A stretch of DNA of 64,000 nt from Chromatiaceae bacterium (GCA_016714645.1 JADKCI010000001.1:248001-312000); one strand, 5' to 3'. Counted from the first letter of the stretch, positions 43,101 to 51,219 are shown. Translations and numbers: made by a program. The notes: generated by a model not told the origin, from the sequence alone.

Positions 43101-43376
43101 CTTGGTGGCCGCGGCAATGAGCATGGCGCGAAAGACGCTGGAGCGGCGCCGCGCCCACCACTTGGACATCTGGTAGATGGGCTTGCCGGCGTTGCCCTCG
43201 ATCTGGGCGATCTGGTTGATGGGCAGGATCGGGAAGTCCACCTCCAGGCAGGTCTTGGGCCTGTTGGGGTCAGCGAAGTCTACCGATTCCAGGTGCAGCT
43301 TGCGCCCGGCACCGACGGCGGCAGCGACCAGTTCGGCGGTTTCCTCGGCCTTGGTTCTTCTCGGTTGTCTGGCCAT
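40110..43376 (-). CDS. DUF1156 DNA methyltransferase
   Basis: A 1088-residue adenine-type methylase with Zn-ribbons (COG1743-like). SAM motif I is ADIFMGGGTTLVEGARLG (124-141); the catalytic motif is DPPFSGLLHYSELSDFF near residue 700. Cys pairs in CSAPGCGH, CRGCDSPF and CPHCGFEH form zinc sites around 255-325. QMSKWWARRRSSVFR near residue 70 is typical of DUF1156. In the operon it takes the place that PglX or DrmM has in BREX and DISARM. Predicted role: self-DNA modification. Confidence 0.88.
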   Translation of the reverse strand: MARQPRRTKAEETAELVAAAVGAGRKLHLESVDFADPNRPKTCLEVDFPILPINQIAQIEGNAGKPIYQMSKWWARRRSSVFRAMLIAAATKAPDDPLEAAKTVWDAYYANHQDNAAFRNLKVADIFMGGGTTLVEGARLGMQMFGNDLNPVAWFVVKNELAEVDLAEVEKLFDHIEREVKPQIMPFYACEGPGGERGTWTRVETGEVMDEAFDPLALTPEERKAYSYAGPEVIYTFWAKHGPCSAPGCGHRTPLFSSPVIAIKTLSVRTWAGFQCRGCDSPFDLERHAARMAPDCPLVAADTEAPFAVMDPEGRFVCPHCGFEHRDEIASVKGWSNQLPKDGWKNKKIDLSLLIHPEWMRGDAGADGNGEPLGGSTLSNPDRTGDWLARRQASLRLFEVRGELPDWISDPGSGAAVDTVKGTIPQNAKFTCMAETCGLQQAIVDSIQRTGDTAPIAAFVIHGYSLKRDEAGVPYGGRYFKCVSRDDIDRMDAANLEWTERSVADLAGYWPTAEIPYGHMTHQRQPLPQHGYTHYWNMFNARQLLVHALILRAIDQAFGYSEVTKEVVLGAFQQYLRNQNLFCFWDRGYDKLVPMMSNNNFHPKSNIIENAVFPQLGRGNWTTARETVMEGTSWMRNPWEMVSTSSLVTDHGLSHSILSGKSEKVYTRDPVMRATRVSCGSSSDLGELAALESQDLVITDPPFSGLLHYSELSDFFYVWLRLYLKDKYPGQFGPEFTPKALEAVSNKARQPEDPDGFYKRILTQCWREAHRILKAGGMLAFTFHHKDDEPWVDVLESLFDAGFYLEATYPIRSDETKGKGEFGSKTIEYDIIHVCRKRTQEPTPISWPRLRRQILADVRQLQHLLEHHQREGLPRADIQVIKRGKALEYFSRHYGQVYIEQGREFPVKEALVGINQLLDEEAEGQTQVPVNCEPLTRQFLRIFARQAEVKRDELQKYLRGTGMAPSDFIERGWCLERKKLYYWTSAVEFAQARADKAATLHRDLDQALLLVGAFHPESGVSAKRLLTDDFRPHPALGDLLDWMLRHHPDPAAKSAAISARTRYLSWAAEHRTLVQRQLSLFGLEEDAA

Positions 43377-43560
43377 GGCAATGCAGTCCCATTCAATGAT
43401 CGATTTCGGCCGCGAATACTCGGGGCGGTTGGCTATTGCGGCGGCGTAAGGGCCACCCAGCGCCGACGCTCTATCCGTCTGGCGTCACTCTCCAATCTCG
43501 GCCAATGGCGAGGCATTGACGATCATGCGGTCAGGCACGACAGTTCCTCGCGGACCCCGG
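43377..43560. pseudogene. Scar of a UPF0175/PIN-like toxin module inside the defence operon
   Basis: This gap between the PglZ-like and methylase genes matches the module at 49847-50450. The leader and both ends of the toxin gene are kept, but the toxin interior is gone. The join is at CAATG, present at both ends of the missing part in the intact copy (49972-49976 and 50407-50411). The deletion is in frame: 43526-43485 reads MIVNASPLAEIGE and a stop. The antitoxin tail REELSCLTA also remains. Bases 43561-43605 are unassigned. Confidence 0.8.
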
Positions 43561-43605
43561 GCCGGCGCATCAGATATGCAATAAGTACATCATGGGTCTT
43601 CATGA

Positions 43606-44622
43606 TCACCCCGCCGAAAGCTCGATGTAGGGCACGGCGACCTCCAGCAGGGTAAGGCCGCCGTGGGCCAGGGTCGGATAGCCGCCCTGACTCTTCCATT
43701 TCTTGCGGCCAAGAACCAGGAGCCAGTCCCCGTGCGCCGTGGACAGTCTGCGCGTCAGGGGCGGCGCCCAGTGGGCAAGGCCCGCGGCCGTGGCATCGTC
43801 CCCGGTGGCACTGCGGCCGCTTTTAAAGACGCCCTTGAGGGCCTGGCCCTGGGTGGGTGCCTTACCGTGATCCGCTCCCTCCACGTCAGGGAACAGGCCG
43901 ACATTGGCATAGCCGTGATCCGAGGTGACGACCAGACGCCGGCCGGTGGCCAGGGTCGCAATCAGGGCCCAGAAGTCGTCGCCCGCGAGGGTCTGGGCCG
44001 CCTCCTTGGCCAGGGTGCGGGAACCGCCGCTGTCCTCGGCCAGCTTGTGCATGCGCTCGTCGGGCCAGGTGTGCCAGAAGACGATGCCGGGATGGGGCGG
44101 CACCAGGGCCTTGCAGTCGGCGAAGGGCAGGTCCGAGATCTCGGTGAGGGCGCCTGGGAAGATCGGGCTCTTGCCGGCATTGTGCGCCAGGGCGGATCTC
44201 TGGGCGAAACCGATGGCCCTCGCAAAAGGCGTGGTCTCGGCCGGTAGCTCACTGGCCGTCGCCCGCGCCGCATGGATGGTGAAGCCGCGGGCCTGCGCCT
44301 GCTCCAACAACCAGGGCACCTCGCGTAGCGAGAGGGCATCCAGGATCAGGATCGCCTTGCCGCCTGGGGTCCCGGCCCAGAAGGTGGCCAGGGCCGCACT
44401 GGTGCGCGGGGCATGGGCCTCGAAGCCGTCCCACAGGTCCCAGGCGCTGCCGGCCAGCAGATTGTCCAGCGGTGCCAGGCCCCGCTCGCGCTCGCCGAGG
44501 ATGCTGGGTACGGAAGCCGCGTCGATGGGCGCGGCGCAGACTGACCAGGCCCAGTCGAAGATCCGGGGCCAGGCCTGGTCGGCCGGCAGGGTGAAGACAT
44601 CCGCGTGCAGGGCCTTGTCCAT
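43606..44622 (-). CDS. Compact PglZ-like alkaline-phosphatase-fold protein
   Basis: A 338-residue protein with the three PglZ landmarks: ILILDALSLREVPWLL (D95), VVTSDHGYANVG (D235, H236) and AHGGLTLLEVAVPYIEL (H320). These mark metal-site residues of the alkaline phosphatase fold. PglZ of BREX is usually 700-900 residues, so this is a short form close to the core domain. It lies 6 bp after the DUF499 gene. PglZ is the hallmark of BREX and Pgl defence loci. Confidence 0.87.
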   Translation of the reverse strand: MDKALHADVFTLPADQAWPRIFDWAWSVCAAPIDAASVPSILGERERGLAPLDNLLAGSAWDLWDGFEAHAPRTSAALATFWAGTPGGKAILILDALSLREVPWLLEQAQARGFTIHAARATASELPAETTPFARAIGFAQRSALAHNAGKSPIFPGALTEISDLPFADCKALVPPHPGIVFWHTWPDERMHKLAEDSGGSRTLAKEAAQTLAGDDFWALIATLATGRRLVVTSDHGYANVGLFPDVEGADHGKAPTQGQALKGVFKSGRSATGDDATAAGLAHWAPPLTRRLSTAHGDWLLVLGRKKWKSQGGYPTLAHGGLTLLEVAVPYIELSAG

Positions 44623-44628
44623 GCCGGT

Positions 44629-47307
44629 CTACTCCTTGTCCAGATTGAGGCCGTAGGTGACGCCGTCCGGGAGCTTCTTGAGCAAGTCCTGGAGCTGGGC
44701 ACCCGAGAGCTGGCCGACCGAAAGACGGAGGTTGTGTACGGGCGTACCGGCACCGATACCCCAGCCTTCGAGCTTGCCGAGCAGGTTGATGGGGGCATTC
44801 GGCGGCGCTGAGTAGGCAACGCGCTCCTTGACTGCGCTGCCGCCGAAGAGGTCGGTGACCAGGCCGGTTGCAGCTCCGCCATCCCCGCCTGTTGCGGGGG
44901 TCAGGGTCGCGCCACCCATGCCTGGGGTTACCGTAGCGGTCTGTCCGCCGCCGCTGACGACCACGGTGCCGGGGGGGTGAATGGTCACGCCTTCCAGGGC
45001 CCTACCCTGGGGTAGGCGTGCCTTCATGCGGGTCCAGGCGTCGTCCTGATCTTCGCCCGGTTTACTCTGGAGCCAGTCCCGACCCAGATTGATCGCGATC
45101 AGGCCGCGGGCACAGAGGCGGACGATGCGCTCGCGGATCGCAACCTCACCAAGCCAGGGGAGAGAGACTTCGCCGTTTGGCGTTGGCTCGCGCAACTGGT
45201 CGAGGACCTCGGCGACGCTGCGGCTGTGGGCTGCGGCGTCCAGCACCAGGGCCTCGAAGTCTTCCTGGGCGAACAGCTCGGTGCGGATGCGCTCGTCGAT
45301 GGCGCCCAGGATGTGCTCGCCCGTGGCGTTGTGGGCCTCGGTGGCGAAGGTGCATTTCTCCGGCGCCCCGAAATTCCAGGTCTCCAGCACGGCGAAGCGG
45401 TCGAAGCGGGCCCGCAGGAGTGCGCGCAATTCCTTTTGGTACTGGATGTACAAGGGGCCGTACTCGGGCTGTCCCGCCCTCCATTGCCCGGCCAGGTACA
45501 CCGCCCGGGCAACCACCAGCAGGGGCTTGTCGAGAAACACCGGGGAGGAATCCTTGCGGGGCAACAGAAACCGCACCCTGTTGCGGCGCGTGGAAAGGTG
45601 CTCCTTGAGCCAGCGCCCGAGGTCCGCATCCCCAGCAGAGGCGGAGGGCACCACGATGACCGGGATACGACTGTCCCAGTTCCCCGGTTTGTCCTTCTCC
45701 TCCACCTCCGACCAGGGGGTCTTCTGCCAGTCCGCCCTGAGCACGATGACGCGGTAACTTCCCGAAGTAGCCTCGGCACCGGCGAGCACATAGCGGATCT
45801 CGCTGGCTAAGTGCGCCATGTCCTGCCCCGCCTGAAACATCCGGTCGTTCTGGGCGTTGGCCATGAGCTTGGCCTTGGGGTTTTCCTCGTTCAGGAAGAC
45901 CAGCCGATTGCCCCGGCGATGGATGTTGAAGCTGTTCTGCTCGATGTGGTCCAGTTCGACCTGGAATTGGTTGTCGTCCACCGGCTTGGAGCGGGTGACA
46001 TCGATGTGCAGGTCGTCGGGCTCAGCGCCCGCCAGGTTCTCCACCGACAGCGAACGCAACCATAGGGCGCTCAAGACCGCATTCAGGTGCGGCACTGCCT
46101 TGCCGACCTCCTGTGCGGTCCCGCTCAGGGCGTCGCGCACCGCGTCCAGATTTCGCCGCGCCTTCTCTCGAAGATCTCGGTGCAGTTGACTGGACACCGA
46201 ATCCAGTAGGGCGCCCACCCCGCTCTTCTCGTCGCTGATCGAGAAATCGGCCGGCGTAATCACGGGGCTATGGGCCTGTGCCATGCCGAAGACATCGACC
46301 AAGATCCGCAGCAAGTCCCGGGTCTCCTGTGCATCGACCGCGATCAAAACCTGGTCGTCGAGTAGCTCCAAGAGGACCGGCGAGAACGGCCAGGCATCCA
46401 CGAATTCTTCGCGGTAACGATCATGCTCGGTGGCCGGCCTGTGCTTGAGGCGAAGGTACTCATCGACATGGGCCCCGATGAGGGCTTCGATGTCACCCCG
46501 CGGCACCTGGAGCCGGTTCTGAAACATGCGGTAGAGCAACAGGCGACGGCGATCCTGCTTGGCCTGCGGGCTCTTGAAATCGACCCGTACCGGATCGACG
46601 CGGTACATCTGCTGGGCCGCTTCGGTGGTCCCGTCGCGGACGGAAACCACCATGATCAACCGCTCGGGATGGTGTTGTGCGATCTCCGAGAGGATCTGGA
46701 TGAAATTGAAGGCCCAAGTTCGCCAGGGATACTGCTTGGTATTGGTCAGGCCGTCGTACCAGGTCTGGAACTCGTCCAAGATCAACGCCATTGGCTGCTT
46801 TTCGAGCATGTCGAGGATGATGGCGTGGCCAGGGACCTCCGTCTTGTTCGCCCCCTGCCCCTCCCAGGCGCCGCGGGCGTAAGTTCCCTGGGGATGGCGG
46901 TCGAAGACCAGATCCCAGAGAAACTTGTAGTTGTGCAGGTGCAGGCTCTCCGCAACGACGTGCATTCCTGTGCGCAGCTTGAGGTCGCCGATGGCGCTGT
47001 TGTGAGCCGATGACGCCCACTGCGCCAGCCAGCCCGTCCCCGCCTGTGCGTCTCGCAGCATGTGGGTCAGGGCCGCCATCAGGTGCGACTTGCCCTGACC
47101 GCGGGAGCCGATGATGACCACCGGACGTGTCGCATCCGGCTGTACCGCCTGGAGGGTCTTGAGGAGATCGACCGAGGGGTAGGTGATGGCGAGGAAATCC
47201 TGCGCGGGCCGGTCGAGCGCCCCTGTGCCACGGCGATTACTGAAGTCGATGATGGTCCCACTGGAGCGATTACCAACGAACTCATCACGAAGCTTTAGCC
47301 CGAGCAT
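44629..47307 (-). CDS. DUF499 P-loop ATPase
   Basis: An 892-residue predicted ATPase (COG1483-like). Walker A is GSRGQGKS (67-74) and Walker B is PMALILDEFQTW (D178, E179). The start LGLKLRDEFVGNR is typical of DUF499. A Gly/Thr-rich low-complexity stretch (about 785-820) links to a C-terminal domain ending VTYGLNLDKE. In size and position it recalls BrxC/PglY ATPases. First gene of the operon that runs to the helicase at 36289. Confidence 0.88.
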   Translation of the reverse strand: MLGLKLRDEFVGNRSSGTIIDFSNRRGTGALDRPAQDFLAITYPSVDLLKTLQAVQPDATRPVVIIGSRGQGKSHLMAALTHMLRDAQAGTGWLAQWASSAHNSAIGDLKLRTGMHVVAESLHLHNYKFLWDLVFDRHPQGTYARGAWEGQGANKTEVPGHAIILDMLEKQPMALILDEFQTWYDGLTNTKQYPWRTWAFNFIQILSEIAQHHPERLIMVVSVRDGTTEAAQQMYRVDPVRVDFKSPQAKQDRRRLLLYRMFQNRLQVPRGDIEALIGAHVDEYLRLKHRPATEHDRYREEFVDAWPFSPVLLELLDDQVLIAVDAQETRDLLRILVDVFGMAQAHSPVITPADFSISDEKSGVGALLDSVSSQLHRDLREKARRNLDAVRDALSGTAQEVGKAVPHLNAVLSALWLRSLSVENLAGAEPDDLHIDVTRSKPVDDNQFQVELDHIEQNSFNIHRRGNRLVFLNEENPKAKLMANAQNDRMFQAGQDMAHLASEIRYVLAGAEATSGSYRVIVLRADWQKTPWSEVEEKDKPGNWDSRIPVIVVPSASAGDADLGRWLKEHLSTRRNRVRFLLPRKDSSPVFLDKPLLVVARAVYLAGQWRAGQPEYGPLYIQYQKELRALLRARFDRFAVLETWNFGAPEKCTFATEAHNATGEHILGAIDERIRTELFAQEDFEALVLDAAAHSRSVAEVLDQLREPTPNGEVSLPWLGEVAIRERIVRLCARGLIAINLGRDWLQSKPGEDQDDAWTRMKARLPQGRALEGVTIHPPGTVVVSGGGQTATVTPGMGGATLTPATGGDGGAATGLVTDLFGGSAVKERVAYSAPPNAPINLLGKLEGWGIGAGTPVHNLRLSVGQLSGAQLQDLLKKLPDGVTYGLNLDKE

Positions 47308-47374
47308 GTGCGGTCTCCAATTACTCGACGGTTATCAGCGCCAGCCTTCGCCAGGCCACCAACGGCCAGCCCCG

Positions 47375-47998
47375 TCACGCCAGGCTCTCCAGATAAGGGC
47401 GCATGACGTTGGCGACCCGATCAAGCTGGGCGTAGCGCCAGATCTCGTCCATGCCTGCCCGGCGCCCCTGGCCATCGCGTCCCAGGACCTCCTTCAGCGC
47501 CTCCAAGGCAACATCCAGGCCGATCTTGTTGCGGTATTTGAAGCAGTCCGCCAGGGTCCTCGCTACCCCGGTGATGCGCACCGGTACCCCGTCAATCGTA
47601 TGTTCCTCGACGCCCTCGGTCAGACCGGCTTCGGAGAACCGCGCGGTGCGCAGCGGCCCAGAGAGATGCAGGCTGTCCAGGCGCGGGGGGCGGGCCTTGT
47701 TCGGGATGGCGAGCCAGACCTCGAAGGGGGCCTGGGTCGTGATGTCGTGAAAGCGGAGTGCGGAGAGCAGGCAAACCACGGCCTGCGGGTGCCTACGGGC
47801 GACCTCCGCCAGGGCGGCGTGCTCGGAGACCTGCCGGCCCGGGAGGGCGTAGAGGCCGCGCCCGACCCGGGCCAGCCGGCCCTGACGGACCAGCCGCGTC
47901 AGCGAGATCCGGGGCAGTCCGTGGGCGGTCAGGTCCAGGGGACGCAGCAGCCCGCGGGTCCGCGCGAGATTAAGGATGGATTGTTGGGTCGTCTCCAT
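47375..47998 (-). CDS. AbiEi-type antitoxin, intact copy
   Basis: About 207 residues. The N-terminal winged helix (METTQQSILNLARTRGLL, then SLTRLVRQGRLARVGRGLYAL) and the C-terminal AbiEi domain (VVCLLSALRFHDITTQ, ARTLADCFKYRNKIGLDVALEAL) fit type IV antitoxins. The AbiEii nucleotidyltransferase toxin is absent; the next gene downstream is the DUF499 ATPase. ATG 47998 is chosen over 48040. Two decayed copies lie at about 50886 and 52027. Confidence 0.85.
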   Translation of the reverse strand: METTQQSILNLARTRGLLRPLDLTAHGLPRISLTRLVRQGRLARVGRGLYALPGRQVSEHAALAEVARRHPQAVVCLLSALRFHDITTQAPFEVWLAIPNKARPPRLDSLHLSGPLRTARFSEAGLTEGVEEHTIDGVPVRITGVARTLADCFKYRNKIGLDVALEALKEVLGRDGQGRRAGMDEIWRYAQLDRVANVMRPYLESLA

Positions 47999-48055
47999 GT
48001 CCGGAGCATGTTCCAGAATACCGGTAACAGTCAACTGCATGCTGCTTTTAGCAAC

Positions 48056-48240
48056 AGCGTCTGCCCCGCCTGGGTGAAGTACTTTTGGGAAGTCCCGCGC
48101 TTGGTCATCACCCCGCTGCGGAAACGCTCCCGACGGGGGGCGTTCTGGTTCGTCAGCATCACCGACACCATCAGCAGTGGCTCCGCGCCCGCAGCCGTAG
48201 TCGAAAACCCGGAACTGGCCATCGAAGCCCTTTTCCCGGA
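48056..48240. repeat. Duplicated non-coding or fragment segment, copy 1
   Basis: This segment recurs at about 51352-51522 with high identity. On the minus strand it reads MTKRGTSQKYFTQAG, which looks like the end of an unidentified gene. No complete gene is seen in 48000-48428. Confidence 0.55.
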
Positions 48241-48428
48241 CCAGTTCGGGGCCGTCCGCGCACTTCCGACCCTATCCCCTTGCGGTGCGACAACAAGGGG
48301 CAAAAAGGCCAAACGTGCCAGATAACCTTTGCTGTATGCTTGCGCGACTTCTCGGGGACGCGAGGTCAAGCTCCCAGTCTTGATGACAGCTATGATCGCT
48401 TTTTTCGCGGGCCAACGTAGCGGAACCC

Positions 48429-48659
48429 ATGCCGACTCAATACCAAATCACCCTGCCAGACTTCGTTCATGTGGATCAGAACGAATTGCTCTTCCTGTTG
48501 GCTGCAAATCTATATAGCCAAGGCCGCGTTTCCTTTGGGCAGGGCGCCGAAATGGCGGGCGTTTCCAAGCGGAATTTCCTGGAATGTCTGGGCCGTTACG
48601 GCATCTCGGCGTTTAATCACTCGCAGGAAGAACCGGAAAGGGACCTTTCTAACGCATGA
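48429..48659 (+). CDS. UPF0175 family antitoxin
   Basis: A 76-residue protein with the UPF0175 pattern: LLFLLAANLYSQGRVSFGQGAEMAGVSKRNFLECL, then YGISAFNHSQEEPERDLSNA. These are HTH antitoxins of PIN-like (DUF3368) toxins. Here no toxin follows; the downstream frame is rearranged, so the gene is an orphan. Its last ~25 codons are duplicated at 51527. Confidence 0.8.
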   Translation: MPTQYQITLPDFVHVDQNELLFLLAANLYSQGRVSFGQGAEMAGVSKRNFLECLGRYGISAFNHSQEEPERDLSNA

Positions 48660-48754
48660 TATTCGGGCAGGCGGCGGGTTTTCCATCCGACCGCGAGATT
48701 ACGGATGCGCGCCTTCGGGAAATCACCCCATTTCCATGCGCAAGGTCGAGAACC

Positions 48755-49045
48755 ATGAAATCGAAGACTTCTTCTCCTATCTCTGAGCCCCGTCTCCGGG
48801 TTGGGCTCAAGGATGTCAGCCGCGAAGAATTCGCGGCGGCCGTCGGTGAACGACTAGGCACCCAGCAGGTTTCCCTCAAATTGGACGCCTCGGTCGTCGC
48901 GTTTTTCAAAGCCAAGGCGGGCAAGCAGAGTTATGAGGCACTAATCAACCAGGCGTTGCATCGTGCTATGGATAACGAGTACATGGAGGATAGGCTGCGC
49001 CGGGTAGTTCGCGAGGAGTTGGCGTCACAAGGTCAGCCCGGATAG
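48755..49045 (+). CDS. BrnA-like antitoxin
   Basis: A 96-residue protein with a C-terminal ribbon-helix-helix-like motif, QQVSLKLDASVVAFFKAKAGKQSYEALINQALHRAM, matching BrnA-type antitoxins. The ATG at 48755 is preferred to 48656 because the upstream part belongs to a duplicated, non-coding-looking segment. No BrnT toxin gene is next to it. Confidence 0.7.
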   Translation: MKSKTSSPISEPRLRVGLKDVSREEFAAAVGERLGTQQVSLKLDASVVAFFKAKAGKQSYEALINQALHRAMDNEYMEDRLRRVVREELASQGQPG

Positions 49046-49082
49046 GACTGAAGCCACCAGGAACCTTACGCCGCGAGCCGCC

Positions 49083-49178
49083 ATGATTGACCCCGAGAGC
49101 CCTCTCCCGGAAACAGGCCCCCAGCCCCCCGCTGGGCTGGCAGATTACCCCGGCGTTGAATTACCGATCCTCTGCTGA
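49083..49178 (+). pseudogene. Truncated 5' end of the double-cupin gene (copy B)
   Basis: A 31-codon frame MIDPESPLPETGPQPPAGLADY ending at TGA, near-identical to the fragment at 33894 and to the start of the intact cupin gene at 52731. It again directly precedes a DUF433 gene. Confidence 0.65.
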
Positions 49179-49191
49179 ACGGACAGCTACC

Positions 49192-49485
49192 ATGACCGAC
49201 TGGCACGGCCGCATCGTATCCGATCCCGATACTCTCTTTGGAAAACCGCGGATCAGTGGCACCCGCATCGGTGTGGCGTTCGTTCTCGATCTGCTGGCCT
49301 CCGGTTGGAGCGAGGCGCAGATTCTGGACAGCTACCCACACGTCCAACAACAGGACTTAGAGGCGGTCTTCGCCTTCGTTCGGGACTGCTTGAAGGATGA
49401 GACCTTCATCATGCAAGCGGCGGCAGAGTCTGGCCGCCCCGCGCACGGGGGAAGATATGCTCGATGTGCATCTGGGCACCGCTGA
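49192..49485 (+). CDS. DUF433 protein, copy B
   Basis: A 97-residue frame. The DUF433 domain is complete (FGKPRISGTRIGVAFVLDLL, HVQQQDLEAVFAFVRD) with the DETFIMQAAAESG tail. After AAAESG the sequence departs from copy C and reads through an HNH gene fragment in antisense, so the last ~18 residues are probably not native. Predicted antitoxin. Confidence 0.72.
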   Translation: MTDWHGRIVSDPDTLFGKPRISGTRIGVAFVLDLLASGWSEAQILDSYPHVQQQDLEAVFAFVRDCLKDETFIMQAAAESGRPAHGGRYARCASGHR

Positions 49486-49573
49486 CCCTTTGGTCGGTCA
49501 GGCAGTACCCACACCGATGCCAGGCCTCTTCGGCGACCCGCTCTCGCAGGGCACGAGGGATCGCCTCGGACAT
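49436..49573 (-). pseudogene. HNH endonuclease, N-terminal fragment
   Basis: About 46 codons, MSEAIPRALRERVAEEAWHRC, then GYCLTDQRVSG and HIEHIFPRARGG, give the first half of an HNH nuclease (CxxC zinc knuckle plus His-Glu-His). The rest is replaced at the junction with the DUF433 tail. It is a rearrangement product. Confidence 0.65.
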
Positions 49574-49719
49574 TAGGCGGCTTGCGCGAGCAAGCCCTTG
49601 CCGCTCCGCACGGAGAGGAGCGCCAGGGCGCGGGCCTTGCGTAGTGTCGCCTTGCCGTAGCGGTCGCGCAGGCCATTCAACGACAGGTTCGGCCTGGCGC
49701 CCTCGTGGCGTAAGCCAAC

Positions 49720-49761
49720 AGGCCAAGGTCGCGGTAGTTGTGCATCGACCAGAAAGCGCAT
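49720..49761 (-). pseudogene. DUF5615 toxin N-terminal remnant
   Basis: MRFLVDAQLPRPWP is the characteristic start of DUF5615 PIN-like proteins, the usual partner of DUF433. Only about 14 codons are kept before the sequence changes to an unrecognised frame (49575-49719). The remnant is on the strand opposite to DUF433 copy B, so it was moved or inverted. Confidence 0.45.
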
Positions 49762-49953
49762 CTTCAAGCCACGCGCAAGACGACGTGATCCGCTGGTTAC
49801 GCCGCGCACTCCAGCGCAGCCGAAATATCGCCAACCTCCAGACATAGCAATGCAGTCCCATTCACCGATCGATTTCGGCCACGAACACCCGGGGCGGTTG
49901 GCCGGCGCGGCGGCGTAACGGCCACCCAGTGCCGGTGCTCTATCCGTCGGGTG

Positions 49954-50430
49954 TCACTCCCCAATCTCGGCCAATGACTCCGCCACCAGGGATGGGCGCA
50001 GATATAAGCCATCCGCAAGCAGGCGCTCGATCACTGGGCGGGCGGAAGCGATCCAGCCCATGCGCTTTGCCGCGAGGACGACACCCAATGAGCCGACAAC
50101 GGGAATGCCGAGGCTGCGCGCACACTGCCGTGCGGCGGCATCGTCGAGGACCGCAATAACGCTGGCCTGTCCGAGACAATGCCCGAGGACTTGGGTCTCG
50201 CCCAACCCAAGGTCCCAGGCGCCGATAACGGGGGGAACGGCAACGTTATCCACTACGCAGACGCGCTGCTCGGCCTCGATCGCATCGATAATGATCTGGC
50301 CATCGTGTCCGGCAGCGACTTCGGCAATGACAGCGCGGACGACCTCCACCCTTCCGGTGCAGAGGTTGCACAGCCATGCAAGGCCGCCGACCCGGGACAG
50401 AAAAATCAATGGCGAGGCATTGACGATCAT
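49954..50430 (-). CDS. DUF3368/PIN-like toxin
   Basis: A 158-residue protein: IVNASPLIFLSRVGGL with the first Asp replaced by Asn as in many DUF3368 proteins, GLGETQVLG, VIAVLDDAAARQCARSLGIPVVGSLGV and AKRMGWI. The ATG at 50430 overlaps the antitoxin stop by 4 bases (ATGA). This is the intact version of the toxin whose in-frame deletion derivative lies at 43485-43526. Confidence 0.85.
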   Translation of the reverse strand: MIVNASPLIFLSRVGGLAWLCNLCTGRVEVVRAVIAEVAAGHDGQIIIDAIEAEQRVCVVDNVAVPPVIGAWDLGLGETQVLGHCLGQASVIAVLDDAAARQCARSLGIPVVGSLGVVLAAKRMGWIASARPVIERLLADGLYLRPSLVAESLAEIGE

Positions 50431-50684
50431 GCGGTCAGGCACAACAACTCCTCGCGCAGCTCGTCAATATCCACTTGCACCGCGGGGACTCGGCGACGAT
50501 ACAGCTCGTCCAAAAAGTGGGCGCGGCTGATGCCTAGGATCTCGGCGCCCTTGCCTTGGGAAATACGTCCCTCGGCGTACCACTGCACGACGGCCGCGGT
50601 CTTCACCTCCTCCGCCAATTGGCTTGGCCCCTTGCGGAGTGCCGACATGGCGCCTGCATCGAATTCGAGAACGATTTGGGTCAT
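50427..50684 (-). CDS. UPF0175 family antitoxin (paired)
   Basis: An 85-residue protein: VKTAAVVQWYAEGRISQGKGAEILGISRAHFLDEL is the UPF0175 helix-turn-helix. It is immediately upstream of and overlaps the PIN-like toxin gene. It differs clearly from the orphan UPF0175 at 48429, so the two are separate lineages. Confidence 0.85.
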   Translation of the reverse strand: MTQIVLEFDAGAMSALRKGPSQLAEEVKTAAVVQWYAEGRISQGKGAEILGISRAHFLDELYRRRVPAVQVDIDELREELLCLTA

Positions 50685-50885
50685 GGCTCAATAATCTCCT
50701 ACCCGCTTATCGTTACAGCGCTGCACTGGTTCCCAAGGGGACCTTGGGAACCGGGACAACGCACTTCGTGCCCAGCCGCGGCCTCTGGTTCGACTCTTGA
50801 TGCAGGGTACCGCATCGGGAATTGTCAGACAGACCACCTTCTTGAGAAACCTGGTGACGAGCCACCGCGGCCAGGTTCCGCGCCG

Positions 50886-51219
50886 TCAAGTCAGTGCCTC
50901 TAGGTAAGGACGCATGACGTTGGCGACCCGGCTGAGCCTGGCGTAGTGCCACAGGTCATCCACGCTCGCCCTCCTCGTCTGCCCGATCTTCCCACGGCCC
51001 GCGGGTGCCTGCGAGCGACCTCCGCCAAGACGGCGTGCTCCGACACCTGACGGTCCGGGAGGGCGTAGAGCCCGCGCCGACCCGCGCGAGCCGGCCCTGA
51101 CGGACCAGCCGCGTCAGCGAGACCCGGGGCAGCCCGTGGGCGGCCAGGTCCAGGGGACGCAGCAGCCCGTGGGTCCGCGCGAGATCAAGGATGGATTGTT
51201 GGGTCGTCTCCATGTCCGG
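50886..51219 (-). pseudogene. AbiEi antitoxin, decayed copy 2
   Basis: Matches 47375-47998 at both ends, but the middle is deleted (join near 50970-51000). It also carries a one-base loss at the start of the linker (GCGCCGACCC where the intact gene has GCGCCCGACCC), which shifts the frame. The same loss is in copy 3. The remaining N-terminal part (METTQQSILDLARTHGLL) is readable. Bases 50685-50885 hold no gene. Confidence 0.75.

Noticed and set aside
36289..47307. Calling the locus a standard BREX or DISARM system
   Set aside because: BrxL, BrxA, BrxB and canonical BrxC/PglX are absent, as are DrmA, DrmB and DrmC; only functional classes agree.
47375..47998. A complete AbiE type IV toxin-antitoxin pair
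   Set aside because: No AbiEii nucleotidyltransferase gene follows the AbiEi antitoxin; the next gene is the DUF499 ATPase.
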